Positions 32,896 to 45,399 of a stretch of 64,000 nt of DNA are shown here, piece by piece. The position numbers were made by a program, and so were the translations under genes. Under the pieces are notes generated by a model. The model made no database searches, was not told where the DNA came from, and saw only the letters and a list, made by a program, of their open reading frames with translations. This DNA comes from Bactrocera neohumeralis (Eukaryota > Arthropoda > Insecta > Diptera > Tephritidae). The DNA lies in NCBI RefSeq assembly GCF_024586455.1, contig NW_026089625.1, positions 124,001 to 188,000 of the forward strand. The letters run 5' to 3'. Position 1 is the stretch's first letter, and every line of letters begins with the position of its first letter.

Positions 32896-35800
32896 TTTAT
32901 AATAATTTAAGGATTAAATTGCATTTGCACAGCAACTAAAAATTAATCGCGGAAAAGCGATCTGAAAAACAAAGGTATTATTATTTGGATTCTCAATAGA
33001 GCATAACCGAACAAATTTGCGTTTGAAAATCACCAAGCACACAAAATATTTTACGCGTGGTTTAGTATATATAAAAAAACGTATGAGCATACCTATCAAA
33101 TGTCAGATCCCTTGGGGCATATTCCAAATAGACATACACAAACTGTTATTTTTACACACAGTTTATATGTGTTATTCATTGCAACAAATATAGGCTGCAG
33201 TTTTACTGACCAAATTCGAAAATTTGGCAGAATTTGTATTGTTTTTTATTGCGATAAGCCTCATAAAAATTATGCAACTAAAATGGTTAATATTGGCAGA
33301 GAAATTTTCATACCGTCCGGGTAATATACAATGCTTAATTTTTCAATAATTCATTTTAAAGGGCCCGACATTTGAATGTACGTTTTTGGTAACATGTCAC
33401 ATCATATTTAATGTTCAACTCATTTTATAAGTCAGATAGAGAGACGGAAGTACTCTATATAAGACCGACACATATCAGGGAAACTATAAATATTTTTTTT
33501 TGTCTCAGTATGGATCGAACACGATTAGATATTTAATCTGAAAATGACGATTTCATGCCTGCAGTAAAAATCGTAAAATAACATTAACATATATTCATAA
33601 AAGCCCCCACTATGAGGTATTGCACAAAAAAATAAGTAAAGCATATACATATGTATCTACTCGCTATACTTTCAATCAACACTCACCTGGGACTATCAGT
33701 AGACAGGTGAGTACCAAACACCATCTCAGCCATGTTTCACCCGCATAAATAGCAGATGCTTTGCTCACACAATATGTCAGCATGCCACTTGCTCTGTCCT
33801 TATGCCAATTTAGAGGTTTGTGCGTTGCAAAGCGGTGCTGTGCTTTATGAGCTTCTGTCGTTAGTAGCCTCGCTGGCATTTTGATATTTTAACTACCCTT
33901 CAGTGGCCTAGAATGTGCTCGTACCTATACTTATGTGTTCTGCTCGTTTATATATAGGATTTTATAGACAATTTGTTGGCAAGCATTATTCACACATATT
34001 TGCTCAATTGGCGGCCTTCGGCATTATCGATGCTAACAGCTGTTGAAAATGGGCGGAGTTATTTGATTTGATTCTTCACTTGCGGTTTTACTGTCTAAAT
34101 TCTGCACATGTTACATGAGTGCTCTGTAAAATGACAAGAGAATGTAAAAATTATAGATCACACTTTTGATTTTATACATTTTTTTTGAACATTATATAAT
34201 CTGAATAATTTTTATAAAATATTAGTAAGCATATAAGCGCAGATTATTGTGTGTTTACTTGTATAGACAAAACGTCGAAGGCTTATTATCTATTAATACT
34301 ATATAACGAAAATATCCAAATCCTTATAATTTTCTATAAGTTTTATTCCTGTATCAATCAGCAGCTTTAAACATTTTTCCTTTTCAACCACAACGATTGA
34401 AATCATCGCATGATTATTATAGCACACTTAAAAAGTCCCACATTTTAAATTGATTGAGTTGGCCATGTGGAAGGAAAATAGAACATGAAATATTATAGCA
34501 AAGTAAATAAAAAATTGCAAAATAAAAAATGTGCTTATATAAAAGAAATTCGAGCGTAAAAATCGTGCAAACGTATGAAGCACTCACACATTAACCCCAT
34601 TCAACACTCTTCATTCAATCATTGCCAAAGCATAGGCACCGAGAGTGTATAAAAAGGGTTTGTAAACAAGCATAGAGCAGAAGCATCCTTCCAGGTCAGA
34701 GTGTAAAATATATATGCGTACATAAATTTGTATGGATATGCATATACATATGTATTCAATATAATAATCTAAATACATATATTTATTAGCCTGTAGAAAA
34801 ATAGCCTGCAGGAACACTAAAGCGAAGACAAAGCGAGCTGAAAAATATTATTTAGGAGCGTATATGAAGTCCGTTACATACTGCCAAAAAATATGGTAGT
34901 TTTTCATTATTGTTGAAAAAAATATTAGTTTATTTACAGTTTAAGGCCAACTAATTTTTAACTACTGTTCAGCAAATAAATTAGGTAAATAATTGTCTCC
35001 AATTGGTTCACACTTGCTTGTATGATATTTCAAGTATTTGAAGCGCAATCGGATGTCTTCTAAAATGAGTAGAGTTGTAAAGATATTACAGATTATACTT
35101 CGACAATGTTTTGCACATAATAAATGCATAGACTAGTCCTAATAGGCACTTAAGGCACCAGTAAAAGTCTTACGCTTTCTTTCCTCTAACAGCACCTTAA
35201 TTTTATAAACGCGTATTCTTTTAACGCATGAACTGTTATTGGTTAACCCAATGGCTATATCTGCTTTAGCGCCTACAAATATGCAATACAACAAAAACAA
35301 ACAACATGCTATACAGGGTTAACCAAAAGATAATTATCAAGTATTGCTATATGAGATTTTTCAAATTTCTCTAAATTTTCTCAATTATCAGTTAATCAAT
35401 GCTTATTAAAAATTTTTAAAAAAATTGTATGATAGATTTTTCTTAATAAGAAAACAAAGATATTGAATTATTTTGTATATGACTGTGCTCACAATTCTAT
35501 TAATGCTTTGGTGAGATTTGCTTTCATTTTTAATTACTTATTTTCAAAACAAAACTTAAACATTTTACAAACATATAAAAATCAAAAAATGTGAAACAAA
35601 ATAGCCGATAAATTTTTTGGTTTTTGTCATTCCAGAAAACAGAGAGACAAATGTCAAAATATTTATTTTATTTCAATAAAGTGCCTTTCATGAACTTATC
35701 ACTTATAATACCGGGTCTGACTTGTGGATACTAAATTTCAGTTTCTCCTACAACAAAACTAAGGATTTTTTGTAAATGTTTGCTTTTATATAATTTCTGT

Positions 35801-36673
35801 GCGTATTTCTTTTATCTCTCACGTATTAAACCCCAACTATAAAAGTAAACTTTAAAATCTAATTTCAAAACAAAAATTACAGTAATTTTCAATGTCTGTC
35901 AAATAAAGTGATTTTTGAATGATCGGTGGCAATTGAATTGAGAATGTCTTTAGAGGTCTCATATTTGATGCTATAATCTGAAAGTTGCCAGCCTATATGG
36001 TTAGGTTAATCTTTGCTCCTTTGCGATACCAGATGGAGTTCAGTTGCTAGGCCTAAGAGGAGTAGTCATCCTTTTTGATGCCTGCGCTTGATGCGAATTT
36101 TAATAGACACAGTGAGGCCTGTCAATACCTCTCCCAGTGTATCATACCGTAAAGGTAAAACAATATTCTTCCTCCTCCATAATTTCTTTATCATTCCAAA
36201 CTTGCTTTATTGTTCCTTAATTGCTGACGTATTAAATCACCGAGTCCATTGTGAGAAAACAACTTTGACGTAGATGTTTCACCCTCCCATAAACATCCAC
36301 TGGTAGACTGTACCGATTACTGGGAATTTGCGACACCATTGTTTTTGAGAACAAACGAATTACTTTTGAAAAGAAAGCAAAATTTTCATTGATTAAAACA
36401 GGGCATTTTGTGGACTATAAGTGTAGATATCGTGTGATTTATAGTAAAACCTTAAAACCTTCCGCATGATTTTTAGTATATTTTTGCTGAGGAGACGGAG
36501 GGCTGACGTTAAAATTTTGCTCACTTATGGTAGGATAAATAAATTTGATTGCTAATAAGCCGATATTTCGGGTTTGCAGTTCTTTTGTGACTGTGCTATT
36601 AGAGGCCGCTTCTTGCTAGTTTTGGGTAGCTAGAAAATAAAAGAAAAATTTCCTAAACCGAAGAATGAGAATC
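32896..36673. other. Long gene-free region
   Basis: Nothing recognisable in 3.8 kb. Short frames are spurious. A slightly GC-richer patch at about 33.66-34.06 kb has no identifiable coding content. An AGCCTATATGGTTAGGTTAA segment near 36.0 kb resembles LINE-tail wording but has no supporting protein. Confidence 0.35.
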
Positions 36674-36751
36674 ATTTTTTTTTTTGTTAAGTGAAGCTTA
36701 AAATCTCACCTTTCCAGCACTATATGTACGACACAATGTGATTGGTAGGAT
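36674..36751. mobile_element. Mariner MITE fragment
   Basis: Contains GTGAAGCTTAAAATCTCACC, TTTCCAGCACTATATG and ACACAATGTGATTGGTAG, the interior of the MITEs at 8006-8196 and 53881-54156. No terminal repeats remain. Confidence 0.65.
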
Positions 36752-38129
36752 GGAATCTGTGGATTCGAAAACATCAAAACTTTCTAATATGCCCAGAACT
36801 ACAGAAACTGTTTTGCTTTTGTACAGCTGTGATTTGTCAAGAACAAGTGGCGAGTCGCTTCTTTTGATTTTGCTACAACTTTACTTTTGAACCACCCTGT
36901 TCTGTTAGCTCTATGCTCTGTGAAATTTATGGCTCGCATATAAAGTAGTTTGAAATTATCGAATATGTAAGCACATATGAAATATTTAGAATTGTTTATG
37001 CCTTAGTAGCTAACTGCATATGTATAAGCACTTACGCTCGAGCACCTTCCCACACCTTGGCGTTTTGTTTTCTTTTTTTTTTTGCCCTATGAAGGGAGTA
37101 ATTTTTCTTGAAGTCATCGCAGACGAAGTAAGGCGAACCCTTTTCAAAATATCAACCGGCTTGATAAGTGAAAAAGATGTGTGGCAACACAGGCAAACTT
37201 TGTACAGCGTGTGCGCGCTTGTAATCCTATATGTAAATGTGCGGGTGAGTGTGTGCATCACTTGTGTGCGTTGTTATAAGGAAAAAACCAAAGCGAATTA
37301 TTGAAATGAGTAAAATTGTGATTTAGTGATATTTTTGCCGTTTACGCACATCCTTTCATCCGCAAAATGCCGAGTAAACAAAGCTGTGAGTGTGTGCCGC
37401 TTAGTGAAAACAATTCCACATATATGTATGCGTGTATGTGTATGAAGTGTCTAAGCATGTGTGCTTAATCGTTGTTCGACAAGTGTGTGCGCATACCTAT
37501 GTATGCATGTGTGTGCAGAAGTTGACGGAAAATGTTTGCTGTTCGCCATAGCAAGGATCAGAGTGGAATTCTTACGCACTTGCGTTCTCTGCTGCCGCGT
37601 CTATATACAAACGCCTAGGAGTTAAAATAAAACCGTTTATAAATATTGTAGCGTATGTGCCGATGTGTCTTCAGCGCCATGGCTAGCACCTACCCAATTT
37701 CACGCTTCCTTGAAAAGAAAAGCTGCCTGTAGAGAGCGTCGTGGATTTGCAGCGTGGCGAGGGTTATGTGTCTATAAGCATAGATATGTACGTACAAATA
37801 AACACACCATTTTTGTATATATATTTTCTAAGCTTGTAGCGAAGAAGTTTCTGTAGTTATGCAGGCGTTTGTGTTCGCAGGAATTCTACGGAAGATGACA
37901 ATGTCGCAGTTTAGAAGTGGTCTAAGGCGTCAGAGACATGTCCTTTTGATTCGGTGATGTGACACAACATTAAGCGGCGGTGTTTGGAAGTAGCAAATTG
38001 AAATGCGTTCGTGTGTAAAACAATGGAAAACAAGTAAGGAGGAACCAAGCGCGCTCGAAACCAAACTCAAGACAAATAATTCAAAATTAATATCAGATTA
38101 GAATCGAAGACTGCCTTTTCAATAGTTTT
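36752..38129. other. Gene-free stretch
   Basis: No domain in the overlapping frames near 37.0-37.3 and 37.67-37.86 kb. TGTGTG-rich and TATGTATG-type sequence is common between 37.4 and 37.6 kb. Confidence 0.3.
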
Positions 38130-38720
38130 GAACGGCATTTTTGTACAATCCTTGCATAACTAGCAGACGTATAAATCGAAAGCCGATATTTTTACTTGAT
38201 TTGACTCATTCACCAAAATATTTTCCATCGCTAGCCGTAACTTTTTCCCATCTATTTGGCTACTTTGTAAGAACGAAAGCAACCCTTCGGCCAGGTCATG
38301 CGTCATCAATCGGAATAACTAGATATTAGAAGAGGCGATGTCAGAAGAATACGGCGGTAGGTAGGGTAGGATGTTCCATTTTGACCTTGGAAGCATGTCT
38401 GTGAGCGGTATCATGTGGAAGAATTATCTTGCCGTTTCTTTCCGAGCGGGCGTTTTTCCTTCAACGCTCGACTCAAAACTTATTCGGTGGGTTCGGTAGA
38501 GAACTCCATTAATGGTTTCTCTTGATTGCAAGAATTCATAGTAAAATACGCCGGGCTGGTCCCACCAAATACATTCACAGCATCAGACGTCCTTTGTCTT
38601 TCACGTCATATTTGCCATTTTTGAACTTATGAAACCATTCCTGACACGTTGTTTCATTGATAAAAAGCAACACTCTCCGCAAATGATTCTTGCTCGGCTC
38701 GAATTTCGCCATTTTTATGC
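38130..38720 (-). pseudogene. Mariner transposase remnant (antisense)
   Basis: Minus-strand frames begin MAKFEPSKNHLRRVLLF at about 38714. A deletion joins INETT to CQEWFHKFKNGKYDVKDK, which is the first DNA-binding region. A large deletion then leads to WWDQPGVFYYEFLQSRETIN near 38580-38530, RTHRISFESS, then MIPLTDMLPRSKWNIL near 38420-38370, and a PPYSSDIASS block where the third catalytic Asp lies. The end near 38250-38200 reads DGKKLRLAMENILVNES. The second-Asp block is present only in altered form. Multiple frame changes; dead. Confidence 0.8.
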
Positions 38721-38984
38721 ACAAACAAAACAAAGCACATAATCATAACCAAAAGAGTTTTGGTAGAGTTCTTGACTAATGCCAGCTGGCTATTTAATGT
38801 TTCTGAACTTATTTATTCACCGATTGTCAATGCCAGCGCTATCTATGGGAAAACGGTGATTTTTTTTTGTAAGCCTGATAGTTACTGAATTATAAATTTT
38901 ATGTTTATGAAGTCCATTCTCTCTTCTGAGTATTACAAAACCGCAATATCCCTTTTAATCAATTTGTAATGCTACAAAAATCAA

Positions 38985-39295
38985 GTGGAAAGGCAATTAT
39001 TGATTAAATCGAAATTTCGAAATTTTCAGATCGGAAGCGAGCGAACTATTATTGTTGTGCTACACGAACCATACAGCATCGTCTCCGTAAACTTCACAAA
39101 TTTCATTGGTGGCTTGCGTGGCATTCTTCCCTATTTTACACAAAAATTTCAAAATATAGCGAATTTCTTCATTATTTTCACTCATTTTTAACCACCTGTA
39201 CTTGTTTTTCAACATCCCCGAATTTAATTTGTTTTGGATAAATGAAGCTTAAAATCACACCTTTCCAACAATATATGGTATGAGCCACTTCGGAA
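38985..39295 (-). pseudogene. 5-prime end of a SETMAR/Hsmar1-like mariner, likely parent of the local MITEs
   Basis: On the minus strand the 5-prime leader reads TTGGAAAGGTGTGATTTTAA, then CATTTATCC and AAATTCGGGGATGTTG, as in the MITEs at 5.07, 8.0 and 53.9 kb. The coding start at about 39187 then gives MSENNEEIRYILKFLCKIG, followed by KNATQATNEICEVYGDDAV, the opening of a mariner transposase DNA-binding domain. A frameshift follows, and RFRSENFEI appears in another frame near 39020. The remainder is missing; the mariner at 38130-38720 is a different element with its own start. Confidence 0.75.
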
Positions 39296-41904
39296 ATTTA
39301 AATAATTTTAAAATAGAATTTTTTTAGAATTCTCATTTTCTAAGAATATACATTCCGAAATTTAGTATTAACCTCTGCGACGTGTCACGATTATCAGCAT
39401 CGGAGCATCGGGATCCGAGCTCCACAAAGTCTCTGTCGCACCTTTAAACATTGCGGTGGCAGCGAAATTTTAATTTTGTTTATCGTTCTATGCGAAAAAT
39501 AGCAAAAAATGCCCGAGGCTGGAATATTTATCATTTTTCATTTCACTCATCCCTATGAGAAGGCACGCCGGATATTGCTTCTGATTATATTTTGACAGTT
39601 GCTTTTATTGTCTGAGTTTTTTCTCCTTACAACAGCAGCGCCCCTAAGTAAGCGAATACTACAGTACACACATACATACATATGTATACATGATATGTAT
39701 GAGAATGTGCACATACCAATATTGCTCATACGCCCACGTCAAAAAACGCCAGCTCTTGGCTAAAGAAATCAATTTTAAACTTCACGCTTAAACGCAAACG
39801 TATTGTTGAGCGCCGCTGACATGACAAATATCTTTGCAATAAAAATGCTTTGAGCAACAAAATAAAAGTGAAACCCGGTTATATAAGAGCTTTACTCAAT
39901 TGATTGGAACTGAAGAAACACTCACGACGATTTTTTGTTTAAAGCTGGATCCAATCCAGTGAGTAATTTAGGCATAAAACGCCTTTTGAGATACCGAACA
40001 GTCTGGTGGTTGGTGTCTGCTCCAGTTGGGAGCTACTTCAAAAAGCCTGCAGACTTTCTTTGGCATCTCTCACTTTAATAAATTGAATTTTTTTTATATT
40101 AAAAATTTGTTCCTTTTTGGCAGCGAATGGCAGGAATGTGCCAACTTTGTAATTGCTGTGTTTGCTTATCCGCCTGTTCCCAGCCATATTGCAACATTTA
40201 TCTAGTGTTGTTGTTGTGTTCCATAGCTACAGTTTAACGCTCATTAGGCTAAAAAGGCAGTGGTGGGGCCGCAGAGCATTACACCACGACTCCACTTTAG
40301 CCCCGGAGTATTTAAAACTCACAAACGTGCGTGTGTACCTATGTATGTACGAAAGCAGGTCCGCTCGGTGGGTATGGCAACAAGGCCGGAACGGATAAGT
40401 TTTCTGAGACATTTGTACTTCCATTTGCCACGCTCCACGATATTCGCCATTCCCGTCGCATACAATTTTTCGTCTTTCTTATTCATTTTTTATCACTAAT
40501 TTTAGTGGGTTTGTAGTTTCCGAGCGCTCATTTGTCTACTCATTGTCAATTGTTTGTTTGTAAGTTCACGCTGCGCTTAATGAGTGCGCATTTATATACT
40601 CATTTACTAGCACACACACACACATGCACATGGCACAAACACTCCAGCTCTATGTAAGCTCGAGTTATTGTGTGCATTGTACTACACTTGCAGGATGCCG
40701 CTGCCAATGGCAAAAGTAGTCTTGCTCGCAATGTAATTTCTTCTTTTGTCGTGCTTTTTGCAACACTTTTCTGCTTTTTGGTTTTAGTTTCAACACAAAT
40801 TTTTTATTGTTTGCTTGTTTTGGCAGTCATCTTAATGCCAAATTTGGCAACTACAAGCCACCTATGGCGGCGTGGCGGCGCGGCATGGGAAGCTATCGAA
40901 GCGCCAACCGTTATTTGCTGCTGAACATTTTTGGGTAATGCACATTCGTGTCGCCACAATGGGGTTTTATGCTTTCATTTTGCTACTTATTTTCTTGCTT
41001 ACTTTTGCTTGCTGCGCCAGCGTGGCGAACGAACGGGCTAAATGTGTTTAAAACCGTCAACAAAGTGAGTGTAAATATGGACGAAAATAAGCGCCCGAAC
41101 CTACAAACACCCGCCATGTAAGTGCGCGCCCGTGTGTGTGACAAACTCAAACATACTTACAGGCGCTGTATACACATGCACAGCTTTGGATGAGCGTAAT
41201 GCGTTGTCTGCTGCTGGCAGTTTGTGTATTTTGTCGCTGAAGGCGCTTGAGGGCCACTGGGCTGTGCGCCGCTAAAATGGCCCAGCACAAAGACAGCCAA
41301 ACTATTGCTTAGTACATGTAGTTATTGGGTGTGTGTGTGTGGTTGCGTGCCTAGCGAAGTGTAAATGTGTAAGTGTGATTTAAATGGCTACAGTGGAAAT
41401 ATAATTAAAATGAGGATTTAAGTTGCTCGTAGTCTTGCTACTATTTCTTTCTGTTAAGACTTCTCTTTACACCAGCATTTTTCCTTATTTACAATTCTCG
41501 CCAGCGGCATAAAGATTTATTTACACTTGCATACATACATATGTACATTCATGGTACATAGCATGGTATCTTTGTAAGCGTTAATTTATACTCGGCAACT
41601 ACAAGGCAGCGTCTTAAACAAGAGAAAATACTGAAACAGTTGCTTAAACTGTGCGAAGATAGTCATAGAATATATAGTTTTGGTTATGAGCTTTGGATAT
41701 TCGAGCAAAACAAATTGGTGTGAGAATTGTGTGTTTGAAATATCGCGGAGGGTAATAAAAGTTAGATATGGTTGTGATTTACTGGCCATTCTGTGCATTA
41801 GCATTTCCAGCAGACGATTTATAAGCTGATGTGAGCTAATTAAAGGATGGTAGTACGGTATTAGACGAAAGTGAACGAGGTTCTTATAAACTATTTGAAA
41901 ACAA
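39296..41904. other. Gene-free stretch, partly GC-richer
   Basis: Between about 40.1 and 41.4 kb the DNA is less AT-rich, with a CACACACA run at 40611-40624. The short frames show no recognisable domains. The composition could fit regulatory DNA or an untranslated exon, but nothing decides this. Confidence 0.3.
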
Positions 41905-42420
41905 AAAAGGGTGAGCTTCGGTTGCGCCGAAACTATAATACCCACCGCAAATAAAAAATACTCCTTACAAGAAATTTAGTTGGTCAGTTTGTATGGCATC
42001 TATATTTTATAGAAATACCAATTGAAACATTTCTTTGGATAACTTTGAATGAAGTCATCTCGTCAACTGAACACGTTCTCCATACAAGCACTTGATTCCG
42101 ATTATTCAGTTTATATGGCAGCTGTATTGTATGGTGCTCCAATGTCTGCAGTTCCGACAAATGAGCAGCTTCTTTGTGAGAAAATTACAGATTGATATCT
42201 CAAAAACTGAGGGACTATTTGCATATATACAGGACGGACGGATGAACAGACGGACGGACAGATGGACATACGGACGGACAGATGGACAGGCGGACGGACG
42301 GATGGAGAGATAGACAGACGGACGAAGATGACTAAATAGACTCAGTTCGTCACACTGATCATTTATACATAAATATACTTTACAGGATCTCTGATGTTTC
42401 TTTTTGGGTATAAGTATTAT
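41905..42420 (-). repeat. Dispersed repeat family A, copy 6 (antisense)
   Basis: Begins with the terminal hairpin wording GCTTCGGTTGCGCCGAAAC, contains ATACAAGCACTTGATTCCGA and GACAAATGAGCAGCTTCTT, and ends TTCTTTTTGGGTATAAG. An expanded GACGGACA/GACGGATG tract occupies about 42231-42327. Confidence 0.75.
42231..42327. repeat. Purine-rich GACGGACA/GATGGACA microsatellite
   Basis: Degenerate repeats of GACGGACA, GACGGATG and GATGGACA. In other family A copies the same position has only a short GTCTGTCTGTCCGT-like stretch, so this copy has an expanded tract. Both strands are open across it, giving fortuitous Arg/Thr- or Pro/Ser-rich frames. Confidence 0.8.
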
Positions 42421-42619
42421 TGGCGTTGTCATTAGCATTAAAGAAATGATTAATAATAAAATTTGTTAGCGGCATATACCATCTGATCAAATTTAACTGA
42501 CTGGACTGACAAAAGAAACTATATTTCTACATATTTTATTAAAACTCTTTGGCTCCTAAGCTAAAAGAGACAGACTGAATGAATGAATTAATTATACACT
42601 TGTTATAAGCCTCGGTAAA
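42421..42619. other. Short spacer
   Basis: Nothing recognised between the family A copy and the transposon remnant. Confidence 0.25.
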
Positions 42620-43320
42620 GCGTTGGGCATCTCTGACATCGTTGTGTCGAATTTTGCGAAAAGATCTTTGCCTACATTCTTACAAGATCAAACTCATGCC
42701 GGAACTGAAGCCGCTTGACCACCAGAATCGCAGTATCTTTGTGAAATGTGCTGAGCAACAACTTGGAAATTATCCCGATTTTCATCGAAAAATCATCTTC
42801 AACCATGAGGCTTATTTTTGGCTGAATGGTTTCGTCAATAAGCAAAATATGCGTTATTGGTCAGGCAGCCATCCACACGCACTCCATGAGTCACCATTCC
42901 GAAAAACTTACGGTTTGGTGCGGTTAATGAGCCGGCGGAGTAATTGGGACGCACTTCTTCCGTGATGATCAAGACTGGCACGTTACTGTGAATGGGAATC
43001 GCTACCGCTCAACGATAACCGAATATTTTTGGCCCGAATCGGATATGGACTTAGACAATATGTGGTTCCGACATGATGGCGCCACGAGCTACTGAGCAGA
43101 TGTCACAATCGATTTATTAAAAACCAAGTTTGGTGAACGTGTTATCTCACGAAATGGACCAGTCAATTGGCCGCGATTTGACGCCGTTAGACTATTCCTG
43201 TCTATAGTCTGTGATGAACTTCGTACAAATATAGAACGTGAAATTGCAACAGTATCGGCCGATTTATGCTTGAATACTGTCGCAAATTGGGTTCAGCGGC
43301 TGGACTTCATCGTTCCGTTT
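42620..43320 (+). pseudogene. DD36D-like Tc1/mariner transposase remnant, related to the 45.4-kb element
   Basis: The frame at 42642 gives ILRKDLCLHSYKIKLMPELK, then QNRSIFVKCAEQQLGNYPDF, HRKIIFNHEAYFWLNG and FVNKQNMRYW, collinear with residues 101-170 of the 45.4-kb transposase. The first catalytic Asp (SDEAHF in the other copy) reads as Asn. Further frames give HVTVNGNRYRSTITEYFWPE, DNMWFRHDGATSY (second Asp retained), KTKFGERVISRNGPVNWP, and ELRTNIEREIATVSADLC with VANWVQRLDF at the end. A stop and frame changes occur throughout, the N-terminal 100 residues are missing, and no terminal repeats are visible. It looks like a separate, older lineage, not a recent copy. Confidence 0.82.
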
Positions 43321-44469
43321 ATGTTTTATTTAAAAAAAAAAACTTGTATGACGCTTTTATTTAAAAATAAATTTTGCTATGAAGCTAAATGCTAGCCATC
43401 CTAACTACCCACTTAAAGAGCTTATAACAACAGAAGTAACCAGAGTTTTCATTAAAGGTTTTTGGAATATATGAAATTCAAAATCGATTTTTTCAGCAGT
43501 CCTCTCCAAAAACCACCGTATATCCGCAGAACTTCCGCTTCTTCAAATCAATTCGAACTATCTGCATCTCAAACGAGATAACATTTGTTTATCGCATATT
43601 TACCGTTTTATTGCCTATTCTCATATCATTTGCTACTTTATTCATCGGCTGTGTTGCAGTTGAGTGAGAGAAAAAAGCGGCGATGTCAACATATCAACGC
43701 TGACCACAAAGAGTGACCGTAGTATTGAAGTTGCAGCGGCAGAATGCGAGGACCAGGCAAACAGCACTCACAATAACAAAAAAAAAAAAAACCAAATAAA
43801 GTGCAGTTGTAGCTAGATAGTTGGCACTGCCTCGTGCAGACGCCGAGCGGCAGTAAACAACAATATTTATACTTGTATGCAGAAATATATGCGTACATAT
43901 AGAGATACACTCTATAACACAATAAAGAGCGAAATTGACGCTTTGCTGCAGCATGCACACAGTGGAAGACACTTCGAAGGATGCCACCACAGGCAGGCAG
44001 CAATCTGCCTTTTCACTGCATCTGATCTTTTCTCGCTCAGCCGAGCGACTTCCTGCTTGCCACAAGATGTGTTGCTGTTGCCAATCTTCCATGCCATTGC
44101 CTTTACACTAAGTGCAGCACTTATTAAATACATATACACACATACAAGCAGCCCGTCTAGCATGCAGCAGTATAAAGATAAATAGCTGCCGATAATGTGG
44201 CAAGTATAGCGAAGATGTGGTCACAGACATTTGTGTGTATGTATGTGTGCTTTGCATATGTACATATGTGCACAATTTTTTTTTGTCTCCTTGCGGTTGC
44301 ACTTCATCTACTCACTGTTGCAATTTGCGGTTTATTGGTGCGGAGGGTTCGCTACACTTTTTAGACTTTGTTGGCCGCCGAAGATATGGCTTGATTTTGG
44401 TTATATAATTTTTCAAATGTTAAGTACTGTACTGTTTGGTTTTTAACGGTTGTTTGAATCACCTAAAAT
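43321..44469. other. Gene-free stretch with overlapping spurious frames
   Basis: Antisense frames of 105, 132 and 83 codons overlap between 43.69 and 44.16 kb. The run of Phe comes from a poly-A tract near 43785, and no domain is recognisable. Otherwise nothing seen. Confidence 0.35.
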
Positions 44470-45342
44470 TATTCGAGATAGATATATGTATATGAAAAGA
44501 TCAGGATGGCGAGACGAGTTGAAATCCGCGTGACTGTATGTCTGTCCGTCGGTGAAAATAAAATTTGAGTAAAAATTAACATATGTACATATCTCAACGA
44601 AACTTGGAACATGGGAATTAAACCTCTGCCACGCCCACAAGACGCCATTAATCAAAAACCTATAAAATGCCATAACTAAGCACCCTTTAATAAGTTTTAT
44701 GTCCATATCTCATAAGCCACTGAAGCTACAATAACCAATTTCGAAAAGAACAAAGATTATAAAACCCCTATCGACAATGTGAATATGAATGAAAACAATT
44801 TATAATTATCTCATATAACGACTTTGCTAAATATTACAATCGGACAACAACTACACTTTTATATAACAAAATTTTAAATTCCAAATGATTCCTTCACTTT
44901 CCAGTACACAAATAAAACACCAATGAATATATTTGGATCAAACTTTCCACAAATAGTGTCTTTGAGGCATGCCATCTCGAGTCTAAAAATCATCAAGATC
45001 ATACCATAACTGTTCAAATCTCCATATACCGAATATGTGAACCCCAGTGCGAATGGTCGACTTTTTGCCGAAAATTTTAGTCAATCCGTGAGATAAGCCT
45101 CCATATACCTAAGATTTTCAACCATCCAGTTGACTTTATATCAGATATCTCAATGAAATTGAGAGAGCGTTTGTATTCTAATCATGTTGAATTTTTGTGT
45201 CTAAAATGGATAAAATAAGGCTTACTTAGACCCCAAACTTGTTAACTAACATTCTGCATCTGAAAGTGCTTCCCAGGCTTTGATCCAGGCGAGTTACAAA
45301 AATATGAAATCTTCGGTCACACCAGAACTTAGCTCTTCCTCA
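44470..45342 (-). repeat. Dispersed repeat family B, copy 2 (antisense)
   Basis: Contains TGTATGTCTGTCCGTC near its left end, CCACGCCCACAAGACGCCAT followed by TAATCAAAAACCTATAAAAT, and ends with CTTCGGTCACACCAGAACTT. The last is a degenerate inverse of the GTTCGGGTGCAACCGAAC start of copy 1. Non-coding; the 87-codon antisense frame inside it has no domain. Confidence 0.6.
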
Positions 45343-45399
45343 GTAAGAAAATTGTTGATTAACTTAAAGAATTGCTAAAAATTTGTATTGAACTAAATA

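Noticed and set aside
36000..36130. Possible LINE tail (GGTTAGGTTAATC)
   Set aside because: No reverse transcriptase, RNase H or truncated coding part next to it; the motif is too short.
43686..44092. 105- and 132-codon antisense frames with a membrane-like segment
   Set aside because: The hydrophobic Phe run is the translation of a poly-A tract, the frames overlap one another and no homologous protein came to mind.
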